Positions 34,805 to 43,259 are shown, counted from the first letter of the stretch. The stretch is DNA of 64,000 nt from Chloroflexota bacterium (GCA_018606645.1 JAGVRI010000005.1:179714-243713), one strand, 5' to 3'. A program made the numbers and translations. Notes: generated by a model from the letters alone, not told the origin.

Positions 34805-35596
34805 CTAACGCGTGCGCCGACGCCATTCCTGTTTGATGGACAGTTCCCGTAACTCTGCCGGGGTCTCGATGTCCATGAAATCGCGGAGCAGGCGGGTGAA
34901 TCGGGCCGTTTCATCCAGCATGGGAAAGTGGGAACTCTCGGGCAGGACGATGGCCCGTGCTCCATCCAGGCGATCTTCCAGTTCATCGGCCTGGGCCGGA
35001 TCGATGACCGTATCTTTGCCGCCATAGACGACGAGCACCGGTGCGTCGATCTCCTCCAGTATCGCTCTCACATCCAACTGAGCCACCGCCTGGACTGTCC
35101 GGGCAATGGCCTGGGGAGCGGTCTTGGCGAGACCCATTTCGACCTCAGGGTAAGGTCGTTGCCGGCCCCAGAAACAGCGGGCCAGCACCTCATTGGGAGC
35201 CGTTGCCCTCAACTTGCGATGAATGGTCTCCGGGGTCAGCGGCAGCCCGACGGCCATCACGCGGGGAACCCGGTCAGGATGCTGCAGGGCAGTCTGGACG
35301 GCGATGGCCGCCCCTAAAGTATGACCCACGAGGGGAGCGCGCCAAATGCCCAACTCATCCATAAAGGCGAGGAGCAGTTCCATGTAGGCATGAACGTCGT
35401 ACCGCTCGCAAGTTTTGTCCGAATCGCCAAAGCCCCACAGGTCGAGGGCATAGGTCCGGAAATCGGCGGAGAGCTCATCCATAACCGGAACCCAGTACCG
35501 CCAGGAACCGAGCCAGCCGTGCAGAAACAGGATCGGCTTGCCTCGACCCAAGGTCTCGTAATGAACCAGGCCGCCTTTAATGAGAACGCCGCTCAT
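34805..35596 (-). CDS. Alpha/beta hydrolase with Thr at the nucleophile position
   Basis: A 263-residue alpha/beta hydrolase. The oxyanion segment FLHGWLGSWRYW is at 29, the nucleophile elbow GHTLGA near 95, the acid in VVYGGKDTVIDP near 192 and the His in ESSHFPMLDE near 220. The elbow reads G-H-T-L-G, so Thr replaces the usual Ser. That is rare for this fold and may mean slow hydrolysis, another chemistry or a non-catalytic role. The gene starts 3 bp after the response-regulator stop, forming an operon with it and possibly the HEAT-repeat gene. Upstream genes may regulate it, but no substrate clue exists. Confidence 0.88.
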   Translation of the reverse strand: MSGVLIKGGLVHYETLGRGKPILFLHGWLGSWRYWVPVMDELSADFRTYALDLWGFGDSDKTCERYDVHAYMELLLAFMDELGIWRAPLVGHTLGAAIAVQTALQHPDRVPRVMAVGLPLTPETIHRKLRATAPNEVLARCFWGRQRPYPEVEMGLAKTAPQAIARTVQAVAQLDVRAILEEIDAPVLVVYGGKDTVIDPAQADELEDRLDGARAIVLPESSHFPMLDETARFTRLLRDFMDIETPAELRELSIKQEWRRRTR

Positions 35597-35599
35597 CCA

Positions 35600-36034
35600 T
35601 TATCTGGGTTCGGTGGATTCACCACCGGGGGACCTGAGCCCATGGTCTGGCCTGGACCTGGTTCTGGCAAGGAGGGAGGCGACGCGCCGTTGCAATTCAT
35701 CCGGCGCAAACGGTTTAAGAATATATTCGACCGCCCCGAGTTCCAAGCCCTGTTTGATCTCAATTTCCTGGCCACGGGCCGACAAAAAGACGATGGGGAT
35801 ATGGAGGGTGGACTCTTGAGCTTTGAGCTGTTGGCAGGCCTCATAGCCGTTCAGCCGGGGCATCCGGACATCCAGCAGGATCAAATCCGGCTGCTCGGTC
35901 ATCGCCTTCTGGATGGCTTCCTCGCCATCTGTCGCCTGCACGACGGTGTATCCAGCGTACTCCAGACTGAAGACGATGAGGTTTCGGATGTCCAATTCAT
36001 CTTCGGCGACCAGGACTTTTGCTTTTGGGGCCAT
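35600..36034 (-). CDS. Single-domain response regulator
   Basis: A 144-residue CheY-like receiver without an output domain. The acidic pocket is AEDELD near residue 10, the phosphoacceptor Asp is in LILLDVRMPRLNGYE near 55, the Thr/Ser switch position is in VFLSARG near 85, and the conserved Lys is in YILKPF near 108. A roughly 25-residue Arg-rich tail follows. It probably acts through protein-protein contact with a kinase or another output encoded elsewhere. An SD (GGAG) lies before ATG 36034. The downstream hydrolase gene is 3 bp away, indicating co-transcription. Confidence 0.93.
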   Translation of the reverse strand: MAPKAKVLVAEDELDIRNLIVFSLEYAGYTVVQATDGEEAIQKAMTEQPDLILLDVRMPRLNGYEACQQLKAQESTLHIPIVFLSARGQEIEIKQGLELGAVEYILKPFAPDELQRRVASLLARTRSRPDHGLRSPGGESTEPR

Positions 36035-36122
36035 GGCTTAACTCCGATGTTCGTTCTGAGCCTTGCGGTCGAGAGGTGGGGTTCGACTGGTCTTGCCGGG
36101 GAGGCAGCAGGATGGCCGCCCT

Positions 36123-37112
36123 CTATTCCAGATCCTCATCCCAGTCGGACCATTCCTCCTCCTCGTCCTCCTCGAAATCATAGAGCAAAAAGTCCAAGGT
36201 GCCCTCGGCCAGAGCCTGTTCGGCCAGGGCCTCATCGAGGGCCTCCTGAGTTTCCTCGTCGGCGTCTTCATACGCAGCCAGCAACAATTGCTTGGCCTCG
36301 GGGCCGCCTATCTGACCCAGGGCCCAAATACTGGCCTCACGCACCTGGCGGTCCCGGTCGTTCAGCAGACGGCCCAGGATGGGGACGGCCTGACGCAGGC
36401 CGAGTTCGCCACAGGCCCATGCGGCTTCATAGCGCATGGCGGGCGAGCTATTTCCCAGTTCGTGGAGGAGAATATCCTTCCAGCGCATGTCGCAGCTCCG
36501 ACCCATACCGGCCACGGCGCTCAGACGCATACCTTCGTCCTCATCTTCGTAGGCGATTTCCAAGGCTTCGATCACCTCGCTCGAGTCGGCGTACGACACC
36601 GATTCGATGGCGCGGCGGCGGACGAGGATGCTCTCTTCGGCTGTGTGAATCGTGGTGAGCAGGTCCGAGATAATCCGGGCCTGAATCGGTTCGTCCAGGC
36701 GCTCCAACTGGCCGGCGAGGACATAGCGTCCCAGTCCCGAGGCGGCTGCCGCTCGCACCCGGGGGGAGGGATCGGTCCGCAACATGGTCAACAGGGGACC
36801 GATCAGGGAGGGTTCTTCGTTCTCCCACAAGCCATCGATGGCCATGGCGCGGACCTCGTCATCGGGGTCCTCCAGGCAGTGGCGAAAGATGGCGTCAAAG
36901 TTGACCTGGAAGCTGGCCTCGGCCAACTCGACCAAGCCTTGGATCAGACGGCGTCGCCGCACGGTAGACACGGACTCCCAGACTCGTACGAATTCGGCCA
37001 ACTGTTCCCTGGTCAGGTCCGAGAGAGCGTAGAGTTGAGAGAACCGGATCTTTTCCTTTTCATCACGCAGCCGCTCCAAAAAGCTACGCAACTCATCCCT
37101 TTCGGCTAACAT
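36123..37112 (-). CDS. HEAT-repeat protein
   Basis: A 329-residue all-helical repeat protein of the PBS-lyase-like HEAT class. At least five repeats are visible, with signatures DDEVRAMAIDGLWENEEP, SPRVRAAAASGLGRY, GMRLSAVAGMGRS, SPAMRYEAAWACGELG and DRQVREASIWALGQIGG. The last 40 residues are highly acidic (EEDEEEEWSDWDEDLE). Such proteins are scaffolds; the related phycobilin lyases are not implied. ATG 37112 is chosen because GAAGGA lies 7 nt upstream and the promoter predicts a start near 37156; ATG 37145 adds 11 residues but lacks an SD. Confidence 0.85.
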   Translation of the reverse strand: MLAERDELRSFLERLRDEKEKIRFSQLYALSDLTREQLAEFVRVWESVSTVRRRRLIQGLVELAEASFQVNFDAIFRHCLEDPDDEVRAMAIDGLWENEEPSLIGPLLTMLRTDPSPRVRAAAASGLGRYVLAGQLERLDEPIQARIISDLLTTIHTAEESILVRRRAIESVSYADSSEVIEALEIAYEDEDEGMRLSAVAGMGRSCDMRWKDILLHELGNSSPAMRYEAAWACGELGLRQAVPILGRLLNDRDRQVREASIWALGQIGGPEAKQLLLAAYEDADEETQEALDEALAEQALAEGTLDFLLYDFEEDEEEEWSDWDEDLE

Positions 37113-37162
37113 CCCACATCCTTCACGACTACAATTTTCGGCCATATGAGGCCGATAATTCT

Positions 37163-37191
37163 ATTTTAGCACATCGCTGGGGATTTGCCAA
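37163..37191 (-). promoter_or_regulatory. Promoter of the HEAT-repeat gene
   Basis: Minus strand TTGGCA (37186-37191), 17-bp spacer, TAAAAT (37163-37168); an overlapping TAGAAT lies at 37158-37163. Confidence 0.65.
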
Positions 37192-37490
37192 TAGGGGAAA
37201 CGGGCGAATTTTCGGGTTGTGCATGTACCCGGTGAGCATCCTGCCTGCTACTTGGGGATCCTCATCGCCAGTGAGTCCTTATAGCATGTATCAGCCGCCG
37301 GACATCGGCCTCCGGCTCGAGCCGAAATGAAGCCGCCGCCCAGAGCGTGGCCTGGGCGGCAGCGAAAGTGCGGTCAACGACGGCTGGCTACGGTCTGGAC
37401 CCTGAGTCCTGATCCAGTAGAGGTAGGCGAGCGCTGCCTGGTGCAGAAATCCCGCTCTTGTGTCCGCGACATCAGCCGAGCGGGTATGCG
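37192..37490. other. Intergenic stretch without a recognisable gene
   Basis: About 300 bases between the HEAT-gene promoter and the end of the IMPACT gene. I see no convincing CDS with an SD. A 9-bp perfect hairpin GCCGCCCAG/CTGGGCGGC lies at 37335-37360. A short minus-strand open stretch encodes an Ala-rich helical peptide but has a stop just upstream and no start. I checked it for RNase P RNA hallmarks and found none. Confidence 0.5.
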
Positions 37491-38150
37491 CTATCCGTTG
37501 GGGAACGGTTGCGGGCCGATATGATTCTTGTCCGTGACGACGATCTGGACCTCCACACAGCCGTTGGACAGGGCCTGCACAGCGGCCTGGAAGACAGGGA
37601 ACCGGTCGACCGGCACCCAGGCAATCAGCGTCACCTCAGCGCCGAATTCCTCGGTCTCGATCTGGCCGCCGTGGACTTCTATCGCCTGGCGCACCCGCTC
37701 AAAGAACGGATAGGGCACGTCCAGCACGACCTGGTGCGCGGGAACCTTGACGGCGCGGGGCAAGATGGCCAACACCTGGCGCACCGCCTCGCTATAGGCG
37801 CGCACCAGGCCACCGGTGCCCAGCCGCGTCCCGCCAAAATAACGCGTCACGACCACCACCACATCGCCCAGACCGCTGCCCTGCAATACAGCCAGAGCCG
37901 GCCGGCCGGCACCGCCGGCCGGTTCCCCATCATCGTGGCAGTGGGCGATGACTGCCGCGCCGTGGCCGATCAGATAGGCCGGGACGTGGTGGGTGGCGTC
38001 GGGGAATTCCCGGCGGATGCGGGCGATAAAGGACCGCGCCTCTTCTACCGAAAAGGCCGGAGCTGCCGTGGCAATGAAGCGGGAGTTCTGGACCTGGATC
38101 TCGGTCCGCGCTTCTCGGGCGGGGACCAGAGGGAGTTGCGTGGCGGACAT
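37491..38150 (-). CDS. IMPACT/YigZ family protein
   Basis: A 219-residue YigZ-like protein. The N-terminal UPF0029 domain contains NSRFIATAAP, the signature DDGEPAGGAGRP near residue 74 and VTRYFGGTRLGTGGLVRAYSEAV near 102. The C-terminal half is a ferredoxin-like DUF1949 domain ending in a short tail. Eukaryotic IMPACT inhibits the GCN2 activator; the bacterial role is unknown, though links to ribosome or RNA binding have been proposed. Usual family length and intact motif. It follows the S1-domain gene on the same strand after an intrinsic terminator. Confidence 0.92.
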   Translation of the reverse strand: MSATQLPLVPAREARTEIQVQNSRFIATAAPAFSVEEARSFIARIRREFPDATHHVPAYLIGHGAAVIAHCHDDGEPAGGAGRPALAVLQGSGLGDVVVVVTRYFGGTRLGTGGLVRAYSEAVRQVLAILPRAVKVPAHQVVLDVPYPFFERVRQAIEVHGGQIETEEFGAEVTLIAWVPVDRFPVFQAAVQALSNGCVEVQIVVTDKNHIGPQPFPNG

Positions 38151-38187
38151 CGGTCTGCCTCTCGCATTTCAGAGCGTACTGCTCCAA

Positions 38188-38226
38188 AAGAAAAAAGACC
38201 TGGCCGGTCCTGGAACCGACCAGGTC
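38188..38226 (-). terminator. Intrinsic terminator of the S1-domain gene
   Basis: Minus strand stem GACCTGG-CGGT/ACCG-CCAGGTC (38197-38226, one mismatch) followed by TTTTTTCTTTT. Confidence 0.85.
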
Positions 38227-38237
38227 AGGCCGCTGTC

Positions 38238-39182
38238 TCACTTGTGACTGCGCAGCGTACGCTCGATAATCTCATCCTGGACCCGATCGCGCGACCGCCT
38301 GGCTTTTTTCCGGCGCCGCGAATCTTCCTTCATCGGCAAGGCGACGCCGTACTGTTCCATCGCTGCGCGCAGGGCCAATTCCATCGGCGAGGGGGTGTCA
38401 TCGCCGTCATCCTCGATGCGTGCCGGTTCCGTCGGGAGGTCCTTCATGCTCAGCGCGATTCGTCCTCGCTGGGGGTCGACTTCGATCACCCGGACCTGCA
38501 CTTCGTCGCCCACGGCCAGCAGATCCGACGGGCTGCCGACATAGCCCCGCCCCATCTCGGTGACATGGATCATGCCGTCCCGCCCAGCGCCGATATCGAC
38601 AAAGGCGCCGAATTTCTCTAGGCGGACGACTTTGCCGGTCAGGATCATGTCCGGTTTCAGGGTCCGAATGTCCACCGCCGGGGGCTCCTTCATCGTCAGG
38701 CTGAGGCGCTTCGATTTTCGATCGGCCTCTTTGACCCACACGGTCACCGTATCTCCCACCGAAACGACACTGGAAGGGTCGCTCACCCGTCCCGGTCCCA
38801 TCTCCGAGACGTGGACCAAGCCATCTATTTCAGCTCCGATATCTACAAAAGCCCCGAATCGTTCCAGGCGCACGACCTTCCCTTCGGTCTTGAGACCGGG
38901 CTTGAGATCGTTCCAGGTGAACCGGGGAGGCGGCACCAAGGTCAGACTGAGCCGACTGTTGACCAGGTCGAGCCGCTTGACCCAGGCCGTAATCTTTTGC
39001 CCTTCGGACAGCACATCGGACGTGCGAGTCACCCCTTTCTGGCCAAGGTCTGAGATATGTAACAGACCATCCACCGGCGCCCCTACATCCACAATCGCTC
39101 CAGATAGGGTCACCTTCTTGACCGTACCTTCCAGTTGCTGTCCCACCGAAAGGTCCGCCAGCGAGATGGTATACTCAGCCAC
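38238..39182 (-). CDS. S1 RNA-binding domain protein with three S1 repeats
   Basis: A 314-residue protein with three S1 (OB-fold) repeats at roughly 12-80, 90-165 and 175-250. The signatures are AIVDVGAPVDGLLHISDL, RFGAFVDIGAEIDGLVHVSEM and KFGAFVDIGAGRDGMIHVTEM. A basic tail (SRRRKKARRSRDR) follows. Such proteins bind mRNA or ribosomes, like ribosomal protein S1 homologues or general-stress YugI/GSP13 types. GTG 39182 is chosen because AGGAG lies 8 nt upstream and the consensus promoter at 39214-39242 places the transcript start near 39207. Upstream ATGs at 39215 and 39242 overlap promoter elements. Confidence 0.88.
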   Translation of the reverse strand: MAEYTISLADLSVGQQLEGTVKKVTLSGAIVDVGAPVDGLLHISDLGQKGVTRTSDVLSEGQKITAWVKRLDLVNSRLSLTLVPPPRFTWNDLKPGLKTEGKVVRLERFGAFVDIGAEIDGLVHVSEMGPGRVSDPSSVVSVGDTVTVWVKEADRKSKRLSLTMKEPPAVDIRTLKPDMILTGKVVRLEKFGAFVDIGAGRDGMIHVTEMGRGYVGSPSDLLAVGDEVQVRVIEVDPQRGRIALSMKDLPTEPARIEDDGDDTPSPMELALRAAMEQYGVALPMKEDSRRRKKARRSRDRVQDEIIERTLRSHK

Positions 39183-39213
39183 GTTTCCCACTCCTACATC
39201 AGACTGGACACCC

Positions 39214-39242
39214 ATTATACTTGCAGGCAAAAGCGGTGTCAA
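39214..39242 (-). promoter_or_regulatory. Full-consensus promoter of the S1 gene
   Basis: Minus strand TTGACA (39237-39242), 17-bp spacer, TATAAT (39214-39219): a perfect sigma70 consensus, implying strong constitutive expression. Confidence 0.85.
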
Positions 39243-39285
39243 TTCCCAGGGGACTGATGGTCAGGGCCGCTATAGAGTCCAGCAA

Positions 39286-39387
39286 CCAGTGGGAGTGGAG
39301 GCTTCAGCCGGAACGGAATCACGCAGAGCCCAGCGAAAGCTTCCACCGCTGGTCCGTTCCGCAAAGCTGGAGCGGGCTTGTCAACCT
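39286..39387. repeat. Dispersed repeat, copy 1
   Basis: From CCAGTGGGAGTGGAGGCT to GGGCTTGTCAACCT this stretch matches 46011-46111, with the first 38 bases nearly identical and a more variable centre. Its halves are partly complementary (GTGGAGGCTTC with GAAAGCTTCCAC; GGAACGGA with TCCGTTCC), so it can fold as one hairpin. The terminal inverted repeats of copy 2 are not recognisable here. Confidence 0.75.
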
Positions 39388-39448
39388 GTGCAACAGTCGC
39401 GGGGTGGTGGTCCAAGCGAGTCCGTTCCGCTTATTGCCTGGGCCAATT

Positions 39449-39478
39449 TTGCCTTTTTTCACCAGGCTATGGTATAAT
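39449..39478 (+). promoter_or_regulatory. Promoter of tRNA-Val
   Basis: TTGCCT (39449-39454), 18-bp spacer, TATAAT (39473-39478), 11 bp before the tRNA 5' end. Confidence 0.7.
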
Positions 39479-39489
39479 ATGAATGCTGT

Positions 39490-39566
39490 GGGCGAGTAGC
39501 TCAGATGGCTAGAGCGCGTGTCTCACATACACGAGGTCAGGGGTTCGACTCCCTTCTCGCCCACCA
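39490..39566 (+). tRNA. tRNA-Val (anticodon CAC)
   Basis: A 77-nt cloverleaf: acceptor GGGCGAG/CTCGCCC, D stem GCTC/GAGC, anticodon stem CGTGT/ACACG with loop CTCACAT (anticodon CAC, reading GTG), T loop TTCGACT, and encoded CCA. It is transcribed from its own promoter and followed by a terminator hairpin. Confidence 0.95.
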
Positions 39567-39579
39567 ATCGGTTCGTTGG

Positions 39580-39627
39580 CCGTGGTCGCACAAGGTTCGA
39601 GAGTGTCAGGCGCGACCACGGTTTCTT
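39580..39627 (+). terminator. Terminator after tRNA-Val
   Basis: A 10-bp perfect stem CCGTGGTCGC (39580-39589) with GCGACCACGG (39612-39621), a 22-nt loop and TTTCTT downstream. Part of the flank also precedes the histidine kinase SD, so read-through may supply that gene. Confidence 0.65.
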
Positions 39628-39640
39628 ATGGAGGCAGAGT

Positions 39641-41377
39641 TTGTCGACTCAATGGCCCAGGCTGGTCAGAGATAAGGGGCGCCCCACCATCGATGGGGCA
39701 ATCTGCCTGGCGCGGTGGGGACTGCTGGTTGGTCTGGTATTCCTGTCCTTGTTCGATCCAGATCGATATCTTTCTCTGTCCCACCTGGCTCTCTTTTCCT
39801 TGGCGTTCGGCGCCTACAACCTCATCATCTCGGTGCTCCTCGCCATTGGCTGGCTGACCCAGGCTATTCCGCTGTTTACCTTGCTGGCCGACACCGCCGC
39901 CGTCCTGACGCTGGAGGTTCTGTCAGGAGGGGGAGCCGGTTCGTTCTTCTTTCTACCTCTGTTTCCCGTTCTGGTCGGTGTCCTCCGCTTTGCCTGGGAG
40001 ATCGGGCTTTTCATCACCGGCCTCTTTTTTGTCAGCGCCGGCCTTCAGGCTGCGGTGGCCTGGAGGACCGACCCGTCGATGGCGCCCCTGGTGCCAGTCG
40101 TTGGTCAGGCTATCATGGGGGTGGTGGCCGTCGCAGCGGGCGGCGTCCTCCGCAGACAGAACGCCTGGCTGGCTGCCGAGAAGGCAAGGCACACCGAGGG
40201 ACGGCTGGACATCCCCGACCAGGTGAAGATGGTCTATGAAATGGCCGCGACGCTGAGCGCCACCCTGAACTATCAGCGAGTGTTGGAAGCCATCCTCGAC
40301 GTCAGCCGCCTGCAGTTTGACGAATTGGAGCCACAGCGAGGGGAATCGGCCGGCGTGGTGTTCCTCTTTGACCGCGATGGCCTGCTCTATCCCGCGTCCC
40401 ATCGGAATCTGAGTTTCAAGGAGGACGAGACGCGGCGCATCCGAGGGAGGGCCGGGATCGTGGCCCAGGCGATTGCTTCCGCCCAGGCGGTGATCGGCGG
40501 AGAGCCGGCGTCTGATCCAGAACTGAGCGCCTTTCGCTCTCTGGAACGGTTCCGGTCGATGATCTGTGTACCGCTGCGGGCCGGTTTCGAGACCTACGGC
40601 GCCGTCCTCTTTGCCTCGGCTCAAGCCGAGGCGTATACCCCGATGCACATGGACCTGTTGCTCATCTTCTGCAATCAGGCGACCATCGCCCTGCAGAACG
40701 CCAGCCTGTACCAGAAGTTACAAGAGGAACGGGACAAGATCATTGATAAAGAGGAACAGGCCCGCCACAAGCTGGCCCGGGACCTCCACGATGGCCCCAC
40801 CCAGGATGTGGCCGCCATCGCCATGCGGCTCAATTTCGCGCGCCTGCTGATCGAAAAAGACCCGGTGCGGGCCAGGGCAGAACTGGCGCGGCTGGAAGAC
40901 CTGGCCCATCGGACGGTGCGCGAGATCCGCTCCATGCTCTTCACCCTTCGTCCGATCGTGCTCGAGACCGAGGGGCTGGTGGCGGCTCTCAACCAGTACG
41001 CTGAGAACTTGAAGGAACATAATCATATAGCGGTCGAGATCGACGCCGAACAGTATCGCGACTGCCTGGACACCGAGGCCCAGGGGGTGATCTTTGCCAT
41101 CGTCGAAGAGGCGGTGCACAACGCCCGAAAGCACGCTCAGGCTTCTCACATCCGGGTGCAGCTCGCGGTGCAGGATGACGTGTTACTGGTCCAGGTGGTG
41201 GATGATGGGCGCGGGTTCGACCTCGAGGCGCTGGAACGCGACTATGGAACCAGAGGCAGCCTGGGCCTGGTGAATATGCGGGAGCGGGCGGAACTGATCG
41301 GCGGTACACTCAACATCGACACGGCGCCGGGTCAGGGGACCCGGGTGACTCTCCTCGTCCCCCTCGACGACCAATAA
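39641..41377 (+). CDS. Membrane sensor histidine kinase (GAF, HisKA_3)
   Basis: A 578-residue NarL-system-type sensor kinase. About five membrane helices (residues 20-175) precede a GAF domain (about 200-370). The HisKA_3 dimerisation helix has the phosphorylated His at residue 383 in ARDLHDGPTQ, and the HATPase_c domain has EEAVHNARKHAQA, DDGRGFD and GSLGLVNMRERAELIGG. TTG 39641 is chosen because GGAGG lies 5-6 nt upstream; any longer reading frame would run into the tRNA-Val gene. Its partner response regulator is not adjacent. A LuxR/NarL-type partner is expected for this class. Confidence 0.92.
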   Translation: MSTQWPRLVRDKGRPTIDGAICLARWGLLVGLVFLSLFDPDRYLSLSHLALFSLAFGAYNLIISVLLAIGWLTQAIPLFTLLADTAAVLTLEVLSGGGAGSFFFLPLFPVLVGVLRFAWEIGLFITGLFFVSAGLQAAVAWRTDPSMAPLVPVVGQAIMGVVAVAAGGVLRRQNAWLAAEKARHTEGRLDIPDQVKMVYEMAATLSATLNYQRVLEAILDVSRLQFDELEPQRGESAGVVFLFDRDGLLYPASHRNLSFKEDETRRIRGRAGIVAQAIASAQAVIGGEPASDPELSAFRSLERFRSMICVPLRAGFETYGAVLFASAQAEAYTPMHMDLLLIFCNQATIALQNASLYQKLQEERDKIIDKEEQARHKLARDLHDGPTQDVAAIAMRLNFARLLIEKDPVRARAELARLEDLAHRTVREIRSMLFTLRPIVLETEGLVAALNQYAENLKEHNHIAVEIDAEQYRDCLDTEAQGVIFAIVEEAVHNARKHAQASHIRVQLAVQDDVLLVQVVDDGRGFDLEALERDYGTRGSLGLVNMRERAELIGGTLNIDTAPGQGTRVTLLVPLDDQ

Positions 41378-41398
41378 TCCCAGGAGCCCGATGGCCTC

Positions 41399-42124
41399 AT
41401 GGACCACTGGGCCTCGATCGTTGCCTCGGCCCCTCTGTTGGTTTGGCTTGGCGGTTCGGTGGCGGTTTACCTTCTCGCCGTCTACACCTGGCGGCTCATG
41501 GAGAAAAGCCCCAGGTTGCGACCGGCTGGTCGCTGGCTGGTTGAGGTCGCGCGTTTCCTGTTCTATCTGGGGGTTCCCTACCTGGCTCTGGGGGGATGGC
41601 CCCGCCGACCCTACCAGGGGCTACTCGCTCCGGAAGACCTGGGATTCGTCAGCGTTGGTCCACGCTGGCCGCCGGTCCGCTGGGTGGAAGCCATTGGCAC
41701 TGGATTCGGGTTAGGGCTGGTCGTCTTCCTGATCCTGCTCCTGGCTTGGATCAATCTCCATCGCCTCAGCGGACGGGGGCGTTTCCGTTTTCAACCCCTC
41801 CCCTGGTGGGCAGTAGGGATCGGCATCCTTTACCAGGAGGTGCACTGGGCCTTTTATCGGGCCGCTCTGGGCGTGGCCCTGCGGAAGGTGTACGCCGGCG
41901 TGTTCCTGGGGTTGGGGCTTGTCTATCTGGAGTGGGGGCTGAATCCGCTCTGGCGGCGGGATTGGACGGTGGAAGAGCGCGTCGCCGACCGGTGGCTCCA
42001 CCTGGCCCTGGCGCTGACCAGCGCCATCCTGTTTCTCCTGACCCGCAATCTGTGGGTATGCCTGGCCGTCCACGGGGCGCTGGAATTTGCATTCCGCGCC
42101 CTAGGCCGCCAGCCCCCGGCGTAG
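41399..42124 (+). CDS. Polytopic membrane protein, CPBP-like
   Basis: A 241-residue membrane protein with about six helices. Within it ILYQEVHWAFYRAAL (near residue 146) and LWVCLAVHGALEFAF (near 222) resemble motifs 1 and 3 of the CPBP glutamic intramembrane protease family (E-x3-F-R and H-x3-N/E). The usual EE doublet is E-V here, so activity is uncertain. It starts at ATG 41399, 21 bp after the histidine kinase, and is likely co-transcribed with it. The function is unknown; a role in membrane proteolysis or immunity-like processing is only a family-level guess. Confidence 0.6.
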   Translation: MDHWASIVASAPLLVWLGGSVAVYLLAVYTWRLMEKSPRLRPAGRWLVEVARFLFYLGVPYLALGGWPRRPYQGLLAPEDLGFVSVGPRWPPVRWVEAIGTGFGLGLVVFLILLLAWINLHRLSGRGRFRFQPLPWWAVGIGILYQEVHWAFYRAALGVALRKVYAGVFLGLGLVYLEWGLNPLWRRDWTVEERVADRWLHLALALTSAILFLLTRNLWVCLAVHGALEFAFRALGRQPPA

Positions 42125-42142
42125 CGCGAAATGGAATTTTCC

Positions 42143-43060
42143 CTATTCCCACAGCCGACAGAAGGCGCACAGGTCGCCGGCGGTGGTCGGCTGACCACAA
42201 CGCCGACATGGTTGCAGGCGGACCCGTTCCGCCTCCCCGAAGGCAATCCGGCCCGATTCCCGCGCCCGGAGGAATTGAAGGTAGAACTGCTGCTTGGTTC
42301 CCGGTGAATGGCGTTCCAGCTCGTTCAGCACCTCTTTGTACCGGTTAGTGGTCGAACCTCGGGCAAAGGGGCATTCGTCATAGATATAGTCAATGCCCCG
42401 GATCAGCGTGTAGGCCGCCGTCTCTCGCTCGTAAAAGCGCACCAACGGCTTGACCTTGCGGGCCAGTCCGTCCTGCTCTTCCAAAACCGGAGCCTGGCGG
42501 GCCAGATAGCCGGTCTGCCAGTGGAGGGTGTTCTGCATCAACACCGCCACTTCGTCGTCCAGATTGTGGCCGGTGGCGATGGCGGCCACTCCCCTCTCGC
42601 GGGCCACGCGATTCATGATGTGGCGCTTCACCAGACCGCACAGTGCGCATGCTTTCCCCCGGCCTCGGGTCTTGGTGCGGGCCAGTTGGGGGATGGTCTG
42701 ACCATATTGCTGACCCAGGTCCACCACGTGAAGCCGGGCCTGGGGCTGGTGCTGGGCGACAAAGGCACGGCACATCTCCAGCGACCGGTCGGAATAGGCG
42801 AGGCCCTCGTCGATTCCAAGGTGGATGTACACTCCCTCCGCCTCATACCCCAGTCGGAGGAGCACGTCCCACAGACCCAGGCTATCCTTGCCGCCGGAGA
42901 CAGCGACCAGGACCGGGTCGGTCACGGTGAACATACGGAACTCGTCGACGGTGCGCCGCGTCATAGCAGTGAACCATTCGATGAAATCCTGCTCGCACAG
43001 TTGCAGGCGGTGCTGGCGCATCTGGATGACGGCCACGCCCCCGCACCGGGTACATTTCAT
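42143..43060 (-). CDS. ttuA: tRNA 2-thiolation enzyme, TtuA/CTU1 family
   Basis: A 305-residue PP-loop ATP pyrophosphatase. It has an N-terminal zinc pair MKCTRCGG, the ATP motif VAVSGGKDSLGLWD near 52, the catalytic/Fe-S Cys residues in KACALCGLVKRH near 135 and DECPFARG near 230, ATGHNLDD near 162, and a C-terminal zinc ribbon CRRCGQPTTAGDLCAFC. TtuA installs the 2-thio group at tRNA U54 in thermophiles, using a [4Fe-4S] cluster and sulfur carried by TtuB. The TtuB-like gene lies 4 bp upstream, giving a functional pair. Related TtcA/CTU1 enzymes act on other positions, so the exact site is inferred. Confidence 0.85.
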   Translation of the reverse strand: MKCTRCGGVAVIQMRQHRLQLCEQDFIEWFTAMTRRTVDEFRMFTVTDPVLVAVSGGKDSLGLWDVLLRLGYEAEGVYIHLGIDEGLAYSDRSLEMCRAFVAQHQPQARLHVVDLGQQYGQTIPQLARTKTRGRGKACALCGLVKRHIMNRVARERGVAAIATGHNLDDEVAVLMQNTLHWQTGYLARQAPVLEEQDGLARKVKPLVRFYERETAAYTLIRGIDYIYDECPFARGSTTNRYKEVLNELERHSPGTKQQFYLQFLRARESGRIAFGEAERVRLQPCRRCGQPTTAGDLCAFCRLWE

Positions 43061-43064
43061 CGGA

Positions 43065-43259
43065 TCAGACCCCTCCCGAAACCACCGCCACCAACTTGAT
43101 CGTGTCCCCGTCGCGGGTCACTGTCGCATCGTTGATTAGCTTGCCGTCTCGCACGGCCAGGACCGATTCCGGATTGAGACCAGCGGCCTCGATAATGTGG
43201 CGCACCGTGCTGCCCGGCTTGACCGTCCATTGCCTGTCGCGATAGATGACCTTAACCAT
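43065..43259 (-). CDS. ttuB: Ubiquitin-like sulfur carrier, TtuB/ThiS/MoaD family
   Basis: A 64-residue beta-grasp sulfur carrier. It begins MVKVIYRDRQWTVKPGSTVRH and contains LNPESVLAVRDGKLINDATV, ending VAVVSGGV. The Gly-Gly that must be C-terminal for thiocarboxylation is followed by one extra Val, so either a protease trims it or the carrier works in another way. It is encoded 4 bp upstream of the TtuA-family gene, strongly indicating that it feeds sulfur to that enzyme. An E1-like activating enzyme must be encoded elsewhere. Confidence 0.82.
   Translation of the reverse strand: MVKVIYRDRQWTVKPGSTVRHIIEAAGLNPESVLAVRDGKLINDATVTRDGDTIKLVAVVSGGV

Noticed and set aside
37192..37490. RNase P RNA or tmRNA in the gap
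   Set aside because: No P4-like or tag-peptide hallmarks found on either strand.
39518..39640. 5' extension of the histidine kinase gene through tRNA-Val
   Set aside because: It runs through the tRNA and its terminator; TTG 39641 has a proper SD.
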